Assembly: GCF_003243465.1 (NCBI RefSeq)
Contig: NZ_QFQZ01000115.1
Span: forward strand, 1-10,683
Source: Caulobacter segnis
Lineage (GTDB): Bacteria > Pseudomonadota > Alphaproteobacteria > Caulobacterales > Caulobacteraceae
Length of the DNA stretch: 10,683 bases
Direction: 5' to 3'
Position 1 is the first letter of the stretch; every line of letters begins with the position of its first letter. Position numbers and translations under genes: made by a program. Shown here piece after piece: positions 4,947 through 10,683 of this stretch. Below the pieces are notes generated by a model. That model was not told the origin of the DNA, searched no databases, and worked only from the letters and a program-made list of their open reading frames with translations.

Positions 4947-7187
4947 ATGAAAACGCCCTCGCTCACGGCGCTCGCGGCCGTCCTCGCCCTCACCTCCCCC
5001 GCCCAATCTTTAGCGAAAAATGGGGCGGAAAAACTGACCCCCGAGCGGATCTTCGCCGATCCCAGCCTGTCGGGCCCGACGGCGCGCGGCGTGGCGCTGT
5101 CGCCGGACGGCAAGCGGGTCACCTACCTGAAGGCCAAGCCCGACGCCGCCAATGTCCAGGACCTGTGGGCGGCGGACGTGAAGGGCGGCGAGCCCTATCG
5201 CCTGATCGACTCGGCGGCTCTGTCCTCGGGCGCCAAGGAGTTGTCGGAAGCCGAAAAGGCCCGCCGCGAACGCGCCCGCGTCGCCGCCACGCGCGGCATC
5301 ATCGAATACAGCTGGGACAAGCAGGGCCGCTTCATCCTGGTGCCGCTGGACGGCGACCTCTATGTGGACAGCGTCGCCGACGGCAAGGTCACGCGCCTGA
5401 CCGAGACGCCCGGCGACGAGGTCGACGCCCGGGTCTCGCCGAAGGGCGGCTACGTGTCATACGTCCGCGACCAGAACCTCTATATCAAGCCGCTTACGGG
5501 CGGGGCCGAGACGGCCCTGACCACCGAGGGCAAGGACGCCCTGTCGTTCGGGACCGCCGAATTCATCGCCCAGGAGGAGCTGGACCGCTTCACCGGCTAC
5601 TGGTGGAGCCCGGACGAGGCCCGCATCGTCTACACCCGCGTCGACGAGAGCGGCGTCGACATCGTGCCGCGCGCCGACATCGGTCCCAGCGGCGCGACGA
5701 TCGTCAACCAGCGCTACCCCCGCGCCGGCCGCCCCAACGCTGTGGTCGAACTGCTCGTCCGCGATCTGGCTTCGGGCAAGGTGACCCCGCTGGATCTTGG
5801 CGCGAACAAGGACATCTATCTGGCCCGCGTCGACTGGTCGGCCGACGGCAAGACGATCTACGCCCAGCGCCTGACGCGCGACCAGAAGACCCTGGACCTG
5901 ATCGCCTTCGACGCCGCGACCGGCGCCGGCCGGGTGATCCTGACCCAGACCGATCCGCACTACATCGAGGTCGCTGACGACTTCCATGCGCTGAAGGACG
6001 GGTCGTTCCTGTGGTCGTCGGAGCAGGACGGCAATCGCCACCTCTATCGCTACGCCACCGACGGCAAGCTGATCGCCCAGGTCACCAAGGGCGACTGGCC
6101 GGTCTCGGCGCTGGAAGGCGTCGACGAGGCCCGCAAGGTGGCGATCTTCGCCGCCTCGATGGACACGCCGCTGGAGCGCCGCCTGTACGAAGTGAGCTAC
6201 GCCAAGCCCAGCAAGCCCAAGGCCCTGACCTCGGCCGGCGGCTGGTGGACGGCCAAGGTGGCCGGCGCTGGCGGCGCCTTCGCCGGTTCCTACAGCGACC
6301 CGAAGACCCCGCCACAGACGGCGCTCTATTCGGCCGATGGCAAGCGCGTCCGCTGGATCGAAGAGAACAAGCTCGCCGAGGGTCACCCCTATTGGCCTTA
6401 TGCCTCGACCCTGCCGGTTCCGGAATTTGGCAGCCTGAAGGCCGCCGACGGCGAGACCCTCTATTACGAGATCCTCAAGCCGACCAATTTCGACCCGGCC
6501 AAGAAGTATCCGGCCATCGTCTCGGTCTATGGCGGCCCGCACGCCCAGCGCGTGACCAAGGGCTGGCATAGCCCGTCGGAACGCACCTACCTCGAAGCCG
6601 GCTATGTGATCTTCAAGCTGGACAACCGCGGCAGCGGCAACCGCTCGGCCAAGTTCATGCGCGCGCTCGACCGCCGCATGGGCACGGTGGAGGTCGAGGA
6701 CCAGCTGCAGGGCGCCAAGTTCCTGGCTGGCCTGCCCTATGTCGATCCCGACAAGCTGGGCGTGATGGGCTGGTCGTACGGCGGCTTCATGACCCTGATG
6801 CTGATGACGGCCGAGAACACCCCGTTCAAGGCCGGCGCGGCCGGGGCGCCGCCCACCGAGTGGAGCCTCTACGACACCGCCTACACCGAGCGCTACATGG
6901 GCAAGCCCGACGAGAACAAGGCCGGCTACGCCTATTCCGACATCAACACCCGCCTGGACAAGCTCAAGCCCGGCAGCCTCTTGCTGCTGCACGGCATGGC
7001 CGACGACAACGTGATCCTGGAGAACAGCACCCGCGTGATGGCGGCGCTGCAGAAGAAGGCGATCCCGTTCGAGATGGCGCTGTATCCCGGCGAGCGTCAC
7101 AGCGCCGGCAGCGGCAAGTCCAAGGGCCTCAGCGTGCTAAAGACCCACCTGGACTTCTTCGACCGCAAGCTGAAGGGCGGCCAGTAA
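4947..7187 (+). CDS. Dipeptidyl peptidase IV, S9B serine peptidase, exported
   Basis: This enzyme cleaves N-terminal X-Pro or X-Ala dipeptides from oligopeptides, probably in the periplasm. It has 746 residues, normal for bacterial DPP IV. A signal peptide (about 1-23, ending near QSLA) precedes an eight-bladed propeller domain with repeated WSPD/LSPDG-type motifs. The double glutamate that holds the free substrate N-terminus is present in AQEELDRF (E210-E211), which separates DPP IV from other S9 peptidases. The C-terminal alpha/beta hydrolase holds the triad: S610 in GWSYGG, D686 in HGMADDN, and H718 in GERHS. N688 matches the residue that contacts the P2 carbonyl in human DPP4. ATG 4947 has no Shine-Dalgarno, and a promoter-like pair lies so close that the mRNA may be leaderless. 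A strong hairpin follows the stop. Together with the S9 peptidase at 7607 it suggests peptide scavenging. Confidence 0.95.
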   Translation: MKTPSLTALAAVLALTSPAQSLAKNGAEKLTPERIFADPSLSGPTARGVALSPDGKRVTYLKAKPDAANVQDLWAADVKGGEPYRLIDSAALSSGAKELSEAEKARRERARVAATRGIIEYSWDKQGRFILVPLDGDLYVDSVADGKVTRLTETPGDEVDARVSPKGGYVSYVRDQNLYIKPLTGGAETALTTEGKDALSFGTAEFIAQEELDRFTGYWWSPDEARIVYTRVDESGVDIVPRADIGPSGATIVNQRYPRAGRPNAVVELLVRDLASGKVTPLDLGANKDIYLARVDWSADGKTIYAQRLTRDQKTLDLIAFDAATGAGRVILTQTDPHYIEVADDFHALKDGSFLWSSEQDGNRHLYRYATDGKLIAQVTKGDWPVSALEGVDEARKVAIFAASMDTPLERRLYEVSYAKPSKPKALTSAGGWWTAKVAGAGGAFAGSYSDPKTPPQTALYSADGKRVRWIEENKLAEGHPYWPYASTLPVPEFGSLKAADGETLYYEILKPTNFDPAKKYPAIVSVYGGPHAQRVTKGWHSPSERTYLEAGYVIFKLDNRGSGNRSAKFMRALDRRMGTVEVEDQLQGAKFLAGLPYVDPDKLGVMGWSYGGFMTLMLMTAENTPFKAGAAGAPPTEWSLYDTAYTERYMGKPDENKAGYAYSDINTRLDKLKPGSLLLLHGMADDNVILENSTRVMAALQKKAIPFEMALYPGERHSAGSGKSKGLSVLKTHLDFFDRKLKGGQ

Positions 7188-7195
7188 GCCAGCCC

Positions 7196-7221
7196 GCCCG
7201 CGCGGCTTCGGCCGCGCGGGC
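7196..7221 (+). terminator. Very stable UUCG hairpin after the DPP IV gene
   Basis: GCCCGCGCGGC (7196-7206) and GCCGCGCGGGC (7211-7221) form a perfect 11-bp stem capped by TTCG, 8 bases after the stop codon. No U-tract follows, so it may terminate inefficiently or mainly protect the mRNA 3' end. Confidence 0.6.
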
Positions 7222-7270
7222 CTGCGGCGACTTGCGGCGCCCGGATGACGGCGTGTCGCAGCGCTTTTGG

Positions 7271-7310
7271 ATACCTCAGGCGGTATTCTTGCCTCCAGGT
7301 TGTGAGGCAA
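7271..7310 (+). promoter_or_regulatory. Structured leader that buries the Shine-Dalgarno of the 67-residue gene
   Basis: TTGCCTC (7289-7295) pairs perfectly with GAGGCAA (7304-7310) around an 8-base loop; the GAGG in the second arm is the Shine-Dalgarno for ATG 7315. A preceding hairpin, ATACC/GGTAT (7271-7286), contains CCTCA (7274-7278), which could pair instead with TGAGG (7303-7307). The leader therefore offers more than one Shine-Dalgarno-blocking pairing. Confidence 0.5.
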
Positions 7311-7314
7311 GACC

Positions 7315-7518
7315 ATGCGTAAGAGCCACGCTGACGCCGTTGAATGGCTGATCGAGACCGTCAAGGAAGCCCTTGAGAACGGGACTGCGTCCGAAGAGGA
7401 TCTGCAGGAGTGGCTGCTGGCCGCCGTCCTGCTTGAGGAAATGGCCCAGGAAGACGCCGAAGAGGCAAAGCTCAGCGACTTCCTGGCGCTTGAGATCGCG
7501 GGCCGAACGCTGCACTGA
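7315..7518 (+). CDS. Small acidic helical protein of unknown function
   Basis: The 67-residue product is not recognised. It is rich in Glu, Asp, Leu and Ala, has no cysteine, no signal peptide and no membrane span, and should be almost wholly helical. Amphipathic helices are likely at about residues 4-22 and 26-50, with EEMAQEDAEEAKL strongly acidic. It looks like a small soluble cytoplasmic protein, perhaps acting by binding a partner. Its reality is supported by a well-spaced GAGG (7304-7307), an ATG start, a coding-like composition, and a non-coding gap on either side. It lies alone between a terminator-like hairpin and a weak terminator, so it is probably its own transcription unit, located between two S9 peptidase genes. 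The hairpin over its ribosome-binding site suggests translational control. No function is proposed. Confidence 0.72.
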   Translation: MRKSHADAVEWLIETVKEALENGTASEEDLQEWLLAAVLLEEMAQEDAEEAKLSDFLALEIAGRTLH

Positions 7519-7527
7519 TCACATTCG

Positions 7528-7546
7528 CCGAACGTTGGTCGGTTTT
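7528..7546 (+). terminator. Weak intrinsic terminator after the 67-residue gene
   Basis: CCGAAC and GGTCGG (7528-7542) form a stem with one A-G mismatch and a 3-base loop, followed by TTTT (7543-7546), 10 bases after the stop. The stem is short, so efficiency is doubtful. Confidence 0.35.
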
Positions 7547-7579
7547 GACTTGTGCGTTTTGACGCGAGTGTCCCAAAGT

Positions 7580-7604
7580 TGAGCTTCTTCAAAGGGGAAG
7601 CTCA
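7580..7604 (+). promoter_or_regulatory. Hairpin covering the Shine-Dalgarno of the second S9 peptidase gene
   Basis: TGAGCTTC (7580-7587) pairs perfectly over 8 bp with GAAGCTCA (7597-7604). Two U-G pairs and one C-G pair can extend it inward to a 3-base AAA loop, so the AGGGGAAG ribosome-binding site (7593-7600) is entirely paired. ATG 7607 follows 2 bases after the stem. This could limit or regulate translation. Confidence 0.5.
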
Positions 7605-7606
7605 TC

Positions 7607-9640
7607 ATGCGCACAGTGCTTCTCGCCGCCGTCGCGGCGCTCGCGTTCCTGCCCAACATCGCCCACGCCCAGACGGCCGCCCAGGCGGTGGCCTCGACGC
7701 CGCTGATCGAACGCGCCAAGCTGTTCGGCAACCCCAGCCGAGGCCGCGCCCAGCTTAGTCCCGACGGAAAATGGCTGGCCTGGGGCGCACCCCGGGATGG
7801 CGTGATGAACATCTGGGTCGCGCCCCGCGCCAATCCCAGCCAGGCCAAGCCCCTGACGGCGGAAAAGACCCGCCCGATCCGCAGCTTCTTCTGGGCGCCG
7901 GACTCCGCGTCCATCCTGTTCGTCAACGACAAGGGCGGCGACGAGAACTTCCTGCTCTACGGCGTCGATGTCGCCAGCGGCGCGCAGCGGACGCTGACGC
8001 CGTTCGAAAAGACCCGCGCGGAAGTCCTGAGCGTCAGCCGTCAGGTCAAGGACCGCATCCTGGTGGCGGTGAACAATCGCGACCCGCGCTGGCATGACGT
8101 CTACAGTCTCGACCTCAAGAGCGGCGCGCTGAAGCTGGTGTTCAAGAACGACAGCTATGGCGGCTTCGTCGCCGACGAGGATCTCAACCTGCGCATGGCG
8201 CAAAGGTCGCGCGACGATGGCGGGGCCGACTATTTCCGGATCGTCGACGGCAAGGTCGAGACCACCCCGGTCGTCAGCTACGGCCTCGAAGACTCCCTGA
8301 CCACGGAGGCCGTCGGCTTCACGCACGATGGCAAGACGCTCTACTGGCTGGACTCGCGGGGCCGCAACACCGCCGCCCTGATCGCCCAGGACCTGGCGGG
8401 CGGCCAGTCCAGCATCGTGGCGCAGGACCCCAAGGCCGACATCGGGCAGGTCCTGGCCGACCCGAAGACCGGCGTCGTCCAGGCCTATGCGGTCAACTAC
8501 CTGCGCAACACCTGGACCGCGGTCGATCCGACCGTGAAGGCAGACCTCGACTTTCTGCAGCAGCAGCTGAAGGGCGAGATCAACATTACGTCACGGACCG
8601 ACGCCGACGACCTTTGGACGGTGGCGGTCGATCCAGTCAGCGCGCCGTCCGCGCACTATCTGTACGACCGCAAGGGCCGCTCGCTGACCAAGCTGTTCGT
8701 CACACGCCCCGAGTTGGAGGGCCAGCCGCTCCAGCCAATGCATCCGGTCGAGATCAAGGCGCGCGACGGCCTGACGCTGGTCTCCTACCTCACCCTGCCG
8801 CCGGGCGCTGACGCCAATGGCGACGGCAAGGCCGACAAGCCCGCGCCGCTGGTCCTGTTCGTGCACGGCGGCCCCTGGGGACGCGACGTCTATGGCTACA
8901 ACAGCTACCACCAGTGGCTGGCCAACCGCGGCTACGCGGTGCTGTCGGTGAACTACCGGGCGTCCACTGGCTTCGGAAAGGACTTCATCAGCGCCGGCGA
9001 CCTGCAGTGGGCCGGCAAGATGCACGACGACCTGATCGACGCCGTGAAGTGGGCCGAGACCAATGGCGTCACCACCCCGAAGCAGACCGCGATCATGGGC
9101 GGCTCCTACGGCGGCTACGCCACCCTGGTCGGCCTGACCTTCACGCCCGAGGCCTTCGCCTGCGGCGTCGACATCGTCGGCCCCTCGAACCTCGAGACCC
9201 TGCTGAAGACCATTCCGCCCTATTGGGAGGCGGTCAAGCAGCAGTTCTACAAGCGCATGGGCGATCCCACGACGCCCGCGGGCGTGGCCCTGCTCAAGGA
9301 TCGCTCGCCCGTCTATCGCGCCAGCGCGATCACCAAGCCCCTGCTGATCGGCCAGGGGGCGAACGACCCTCGCGTGAATCAGGCCGAGTCAGACCAGATC
9401 GTGGCCGCCATGCAGGCCAAGGCCATTCCGGTCACCTATGTCCTGTTCCCCGACGAGGGCCACGGCTTCGCCCGGCCACAGAACAACATAGCCTTCAACG
9501 CGGTGGCCGAGCAGTTCCTGAAGGGCTGCCTGGGCGGCCGCTCCGAGCCGATCGGCGGCGCGCTCAAGGCGTCGACGGCCCAGGTCAAGGCGGGGGCGGG
9601 GTTCACGCCCGGCCTACAGGAGGCGCTGGCGGCGAATTAG
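7607..9640 (+). CDS. Exported S9 (prolyl oligopeptidase family) peptidase, acylaminoacyl-peptidase-like
   Basis: This serine peptidase acts on short peptides, probably in the periplasm. It has 677 residues. The signal peptide (1-21, cleavage after AHA) precedes a propeller domain with blades such as LSPDGKWLAW, and then an alpha/beta hydrolase domain. The triad is S500 in GGSYGGY, D587 in GANDPRV and H619 in DEGHGF; HGGPWG (oxyanion side) lies before it. The double-Glu motif of DPP IV is absent, so it belongs with the S9C acylaminoacyl-peptidase/oligopeptidase group rather than S9B. At 402-410, DANGDGKAD is an EF-hand-like DxNxDGxxD loop in the linker into the catalytic domain, a possible calcium site. 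Start ATG 7607 fits AGGGGAAG upstream, although that site is paired in a hairpin. The exact specificity cannot be read from sequence. Confidence 0.93.
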   Translation: MRTVLLAAVAALAFLPNIAHAQTAAQAVASTPLIERAKLFGNPSRGRAQLSPDGKWLAWGAPRDGVMNIWVAPRANPSQAKPLTAEKTRPIRSFFWAPDSASILFVNDKGGDENFLLYGVDVASGAQRTLTPFEKTRAEVLSVSRQVKDRILVAVNNRDPRWHDVYSLDLKSGALKLVFKNDSYGGFVADEDLNLRMAQRSRDDGGADYFRIVDGKVETTPVVSYGLEDSLTTEAVGFTHDGKTLYWLDSRGRNTAALIAQDLAGGQSSIVAQDPKADIGQVLADPKTGVVQAYAVNYLRNTWTAVDPTVKADLDFLQQQLKGEINITSRTDADDLWTVAVDPVSAPSAHYLYDRKGRSLTKLFVTRPELEGQPLQPMHPVEIKARDGLTLVSYLTLPPGADANGDGKADKPAPLVLFVHGGPWGRDVYGYNSYHQWLANRGYAVLSVNYRASTGFGKDFISAGDLQWAGKMHDDLIDAVKWAETNGVTTPKQTAIMGGSYGGYATLVGLTFTPEAFACGVDIVGPSNLETLLKTIPPYWEAVKQQFYKRMGDPTTPAGVALLKDRSPVYRASAITKPLLIGQGANDPRVNQAESDQIVAAMQAKAIPVTYVLFPDEGHGFARPQNNIAFNAVAEQFLKGCLGGRSEPIGGALKASTAQVKAGAGFTPGLQEALAAN

Positions 9641-9654
9641 CGCGACGAGAGGCG

Positions 9655-9684
9655 TTGACTTCCGTAGCGAAAGAAAACGAACCT
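9655..9684 (+). promoter_or_regulatory. Possible promoter of the thioesterase gene
   Basis: TTGACT (9655-9660) is a good -35 match. GAACCT (9679-9684), 18 bases on, keeps only A2 and T6 of a -10. Initiation would fall at about 9690-9692, on the ATG at 9691, which lacks a Shine-Dalgarno. The evidence is weak because the -10 is poor. Confidence 0.25.
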
Positions 9685-9690
9685 CTGCGA

Positions 9691-10473
9691 ATGACAAGTT
9701 ATTCCGATCTGATCGCCGGCGTCGTCGCCACCGACGCCGGTTTTTCCGCCCACGTCACCGACGACTGGAAGCAGGGCCGCACCACCTATGGCGGCCTCTC
9801 GGCGGCGCTGTGCGTGGAGGCCGCTCAGCGGGCCTTTCCCGAGGCGCCGCCGCTGCGCTCGGGCCAGTTCGCCTTCGTCGGTCCGGCGGCGGGTGAGCTG
9901 TCGATCGCGGTGAAGGCGCTCCGGCAAGGCAAGTCGACCCTGTTCGCGGCGGTCGATCTGGTCGGCGAACAAGGCGTGGCGACCCATGGCGTGCTGACCT
10001 TTGGCGCGAGCCGGGACTCGGATCTCGCCCACGAGGACCGCCCCGCCCCGGCCGTCGCGCCGCCCGAGGCTTGCGAGCCTTTTTTTCCAGAAGGCGCGGG
10101 TCCCACCTTCATCAGCCATTTCGAGGTGCGCATGGCCGGCGGGGCGCGGCCGGGCTCGGGCCAGCCGCCGGAGTACCTGCTCTGGATCCGCCACCGCGAT
10201 GCGGCGGCGCGAGACCTGACGGCCCTCGTCGCCTTGGCTGACGCCCCGCCACCGCCGGCCATGACCCTGTTCAAGCGCTTTGGCCCGATCTCCACCATGA
10301 CCTGGTCGCTGGACGTCGTCGGCGCGCCCCCGATCGGCGACGACGGCTGGCGCCTGCTGCGCAGCCGCGCCGAGACCATCGCCGACGGATACTCGACGCA
10401 GGAGATGCACCTCTGGGACGCTGAGGGCCGCCCCTTGATCCTGGCGCGGCAGAACGTTGCGGTGTTCGTCTAG
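9691..10473 (+). CDS. Acyl-CoA thioesterase, double-hotdog (TesB-like) family
   Basis: This 260-residue cytoplasmic protein probably hydrolyses acyl-CoA to free acid and CoA. Two hotdog repeats in tandem are visible. The first has DDWKQGRTTYGGLSAAL (24-40), with the Gly-Gly start of the hotdog helix, and then FVGPAAGELSIAVKALRQGKS. The second ends with MTWSLDVVG, TQEMHLWDAEGRPLILARQN, typical of the C-terminal half. The length fits the family (about 260-290). The reading frame is open far upstream through the S9 peptidase gene, but that part is an out-of-frame shadow. ATG 9691 is the first ATG after the peptidase stop, at a 50-base gap. An in-frame TTG at 9655 is possible but coincides with a -35-like TTGACT and has poor ribosome-site spacing. 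No signal peptide is present. The physiological substrate is unknown, and no pathway partner is adjacent. Confidence 0.88.
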   Translation: MTSYSDLIAGVVATDAGFSAHVTDDWKQGRTTYGGLSAALCVEAAQRAFPEAPPLRSGQFAFVGPAAGELSIAVKALRQGKSTLFAAVDLVGEQGVATHGVLTFGASRDSDLAHEDRPAPAVAPPEACEPFFPEGAGPTFISHFEVRMAGGARPGSGQPPEYLLWIRHRDAAARDLTALVALADAPPPPAMTLFKRFGPISTMTWSLDVVGAPPIGDDGWRLLRSRAETIADGYSTQEMHLWDAEGRPLILARQNVAVFV

Positions 10474-10499
10474 ATCACGACAGGCCACGTTCGCGCCCC

Positions 10500-10529
10500 T
10501 TGGCGAAGGCGGAATTTTACCCCCATGCT
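10500..10529 (+). promoter_or_regulatory. Possible promoter of the last gene
   Basis: TTGGCG (10500-10505) and CATGCT (10524-10529) are 18 bases apart; the -10 keeps A2, T3 and T6. This would give an untranslated leader of roughly 40 bases containing the clear GAGGGG ribosome-binding site at 10563-10568. Confidence 0.35.
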
Positions 10530-10576
10530 CCGCCCTCGGGTCGCCAGAGTCGCGGCCCGCGTGAGGGGAAACGTCC

Positions 10577-10683
10577 ATGACCAAGATCGCCTGCCTGGCC
10601 GGCGCGGCCGCCCTGGCCCTGCTCGCCACGAGCGCCCACGCCCAGTCGGCGGAGGACGCGACCAAGGCCGCCCTGGCCGCGGC
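10577..10683 (+). CDS. N-terminus of an exported protein, cut by the window end
   Basis: ATG 10577 is preceded by GAGGGG (10563-10568) at 8 bases, an excellent ribosome-binding site, and the frame stays open to the window end (35 codons). The visible product is a standard Sec signal peptide: a Lys near the start, a Leu/Ala core, and the cleavage motif SAHA before QS at about residue 22-23. The mature part begins with an Ala-rich, mildly acidic segment (SAEDATKAAL). The rest lies outside the window, so no function can be given; only export to the periplasm or beyond is supported. Confidence 0.8.
   Translation, partial: MTKIACLAGAAALALLATSAHAQSAEDATKAALAA

Noticed and set aside
4007..5122. 371-codon minus-strand reading frame opposite the deacetylase
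   Set aside because: It is a shadow of a gene carrying intact NodB motifs, and its product has no domain signature.
5457..7100. Long minus-strand reading frame of 547 codons inside the DPP IV gene
   Set aside because: It is antisense to a gene with all catalytic motifs; its His/Gly/Val/Ala-rich product has no recognisable domain and arises from G/C third-position bias.
8914..9690. In-frame upstream extension of the thioesterase through the S9 peptidase gene
   Set aside because: The translation is low-complexity and Arg/Gly-rich, out of frame with the S9 catalytic domain; thioesterase homology begins only at about 9691.
1..10683. CRISPR arrays, tRNA or rRNA genes, insertion sequences, phage or toxin-antitoxin modules
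   Set aside because: No spaced repeat array, cloverleaf, transposase or integrase motif was seen on either strand; the EF-hand gene's ribbon-helix-helix-like domain has no toxin partner next to it.

Overview
This is a GC-rich, densely coded window with strong G/C third-position bias. Its gene types (a TonB-dependent receptor, exported S9 peptidases, exported carbohydrate esterases), REP-like repeats and promoter style suggest an alphaproteobacterium, most likely Caulobacter or a close relative. That assignment is inferred from style and gene content, because no rRNA or other marker gene is present.

Layout. 1-1053 is the 3' part of a TonB-dependent outer-membrane receptor, closed by a clear intrinsic terminator (1085-1117). 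1193-1966 is a type I signal peptidase, preceded by a duplicated GTCCGGACACG motif. It converges, with a 5-bp gap, on a small minus-strand gene (1972-2304) whose product joins a ribbon-helix-helix-like domain, one membrane span and one EF-hand. A 290-bp intergenic region (2305-2594) separates that gene from the divergent plus-strand genes. This region holds a minus-strand intrinsic terminator with no gene feeding it, two further hairpins, an AGCGCT-centred palindrome resembling LacI-family operators, and a second related half-conserved site. 2595-3836 is an exported SGNH/GDSL esterase and 3899-4882 an exported polysaccharide deacetylase. A pair of inverted REP-like units straddles the start of the deacetylase, and the right-hand unit is translated as part of its leader. 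4947-7187 is a dipeptidyl peptidase IV (S9B). 7315-7518 is an unrecognised 67-residue acidic protein. 7607-9640 is a second S9 peptidase of the acylaminoacyl-peptidase type. 9691-10473 is a double-hotdog acyl-CoA thioesterase, and 10577-10683 is the first 35 codons of another exported protein cut by the window end.

How the genes fit together. Most products act at or beyond the inner membrane: nutrient uptake (receptor), export processing (signal peptidase), deacylation of polysaccharide (SGNH esterase plus deacetylase), and peptide breakdown (two S9 enzymes with different specificities). The most interesting part is 2305-3980. There, a probable sugar-responsive operator, a candidate small RNA or attenuator, and a two-gene deacetylation unit carrying a REP insertion lie together. 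A second point of interest is that the 67-residue gene and the downstream S9 peptidase each have their Shine-Dalgarno sequence buried in a hairpin, while the DPP IV and thioesterase genes have no Shine-Dalgarno and may be leaderless.
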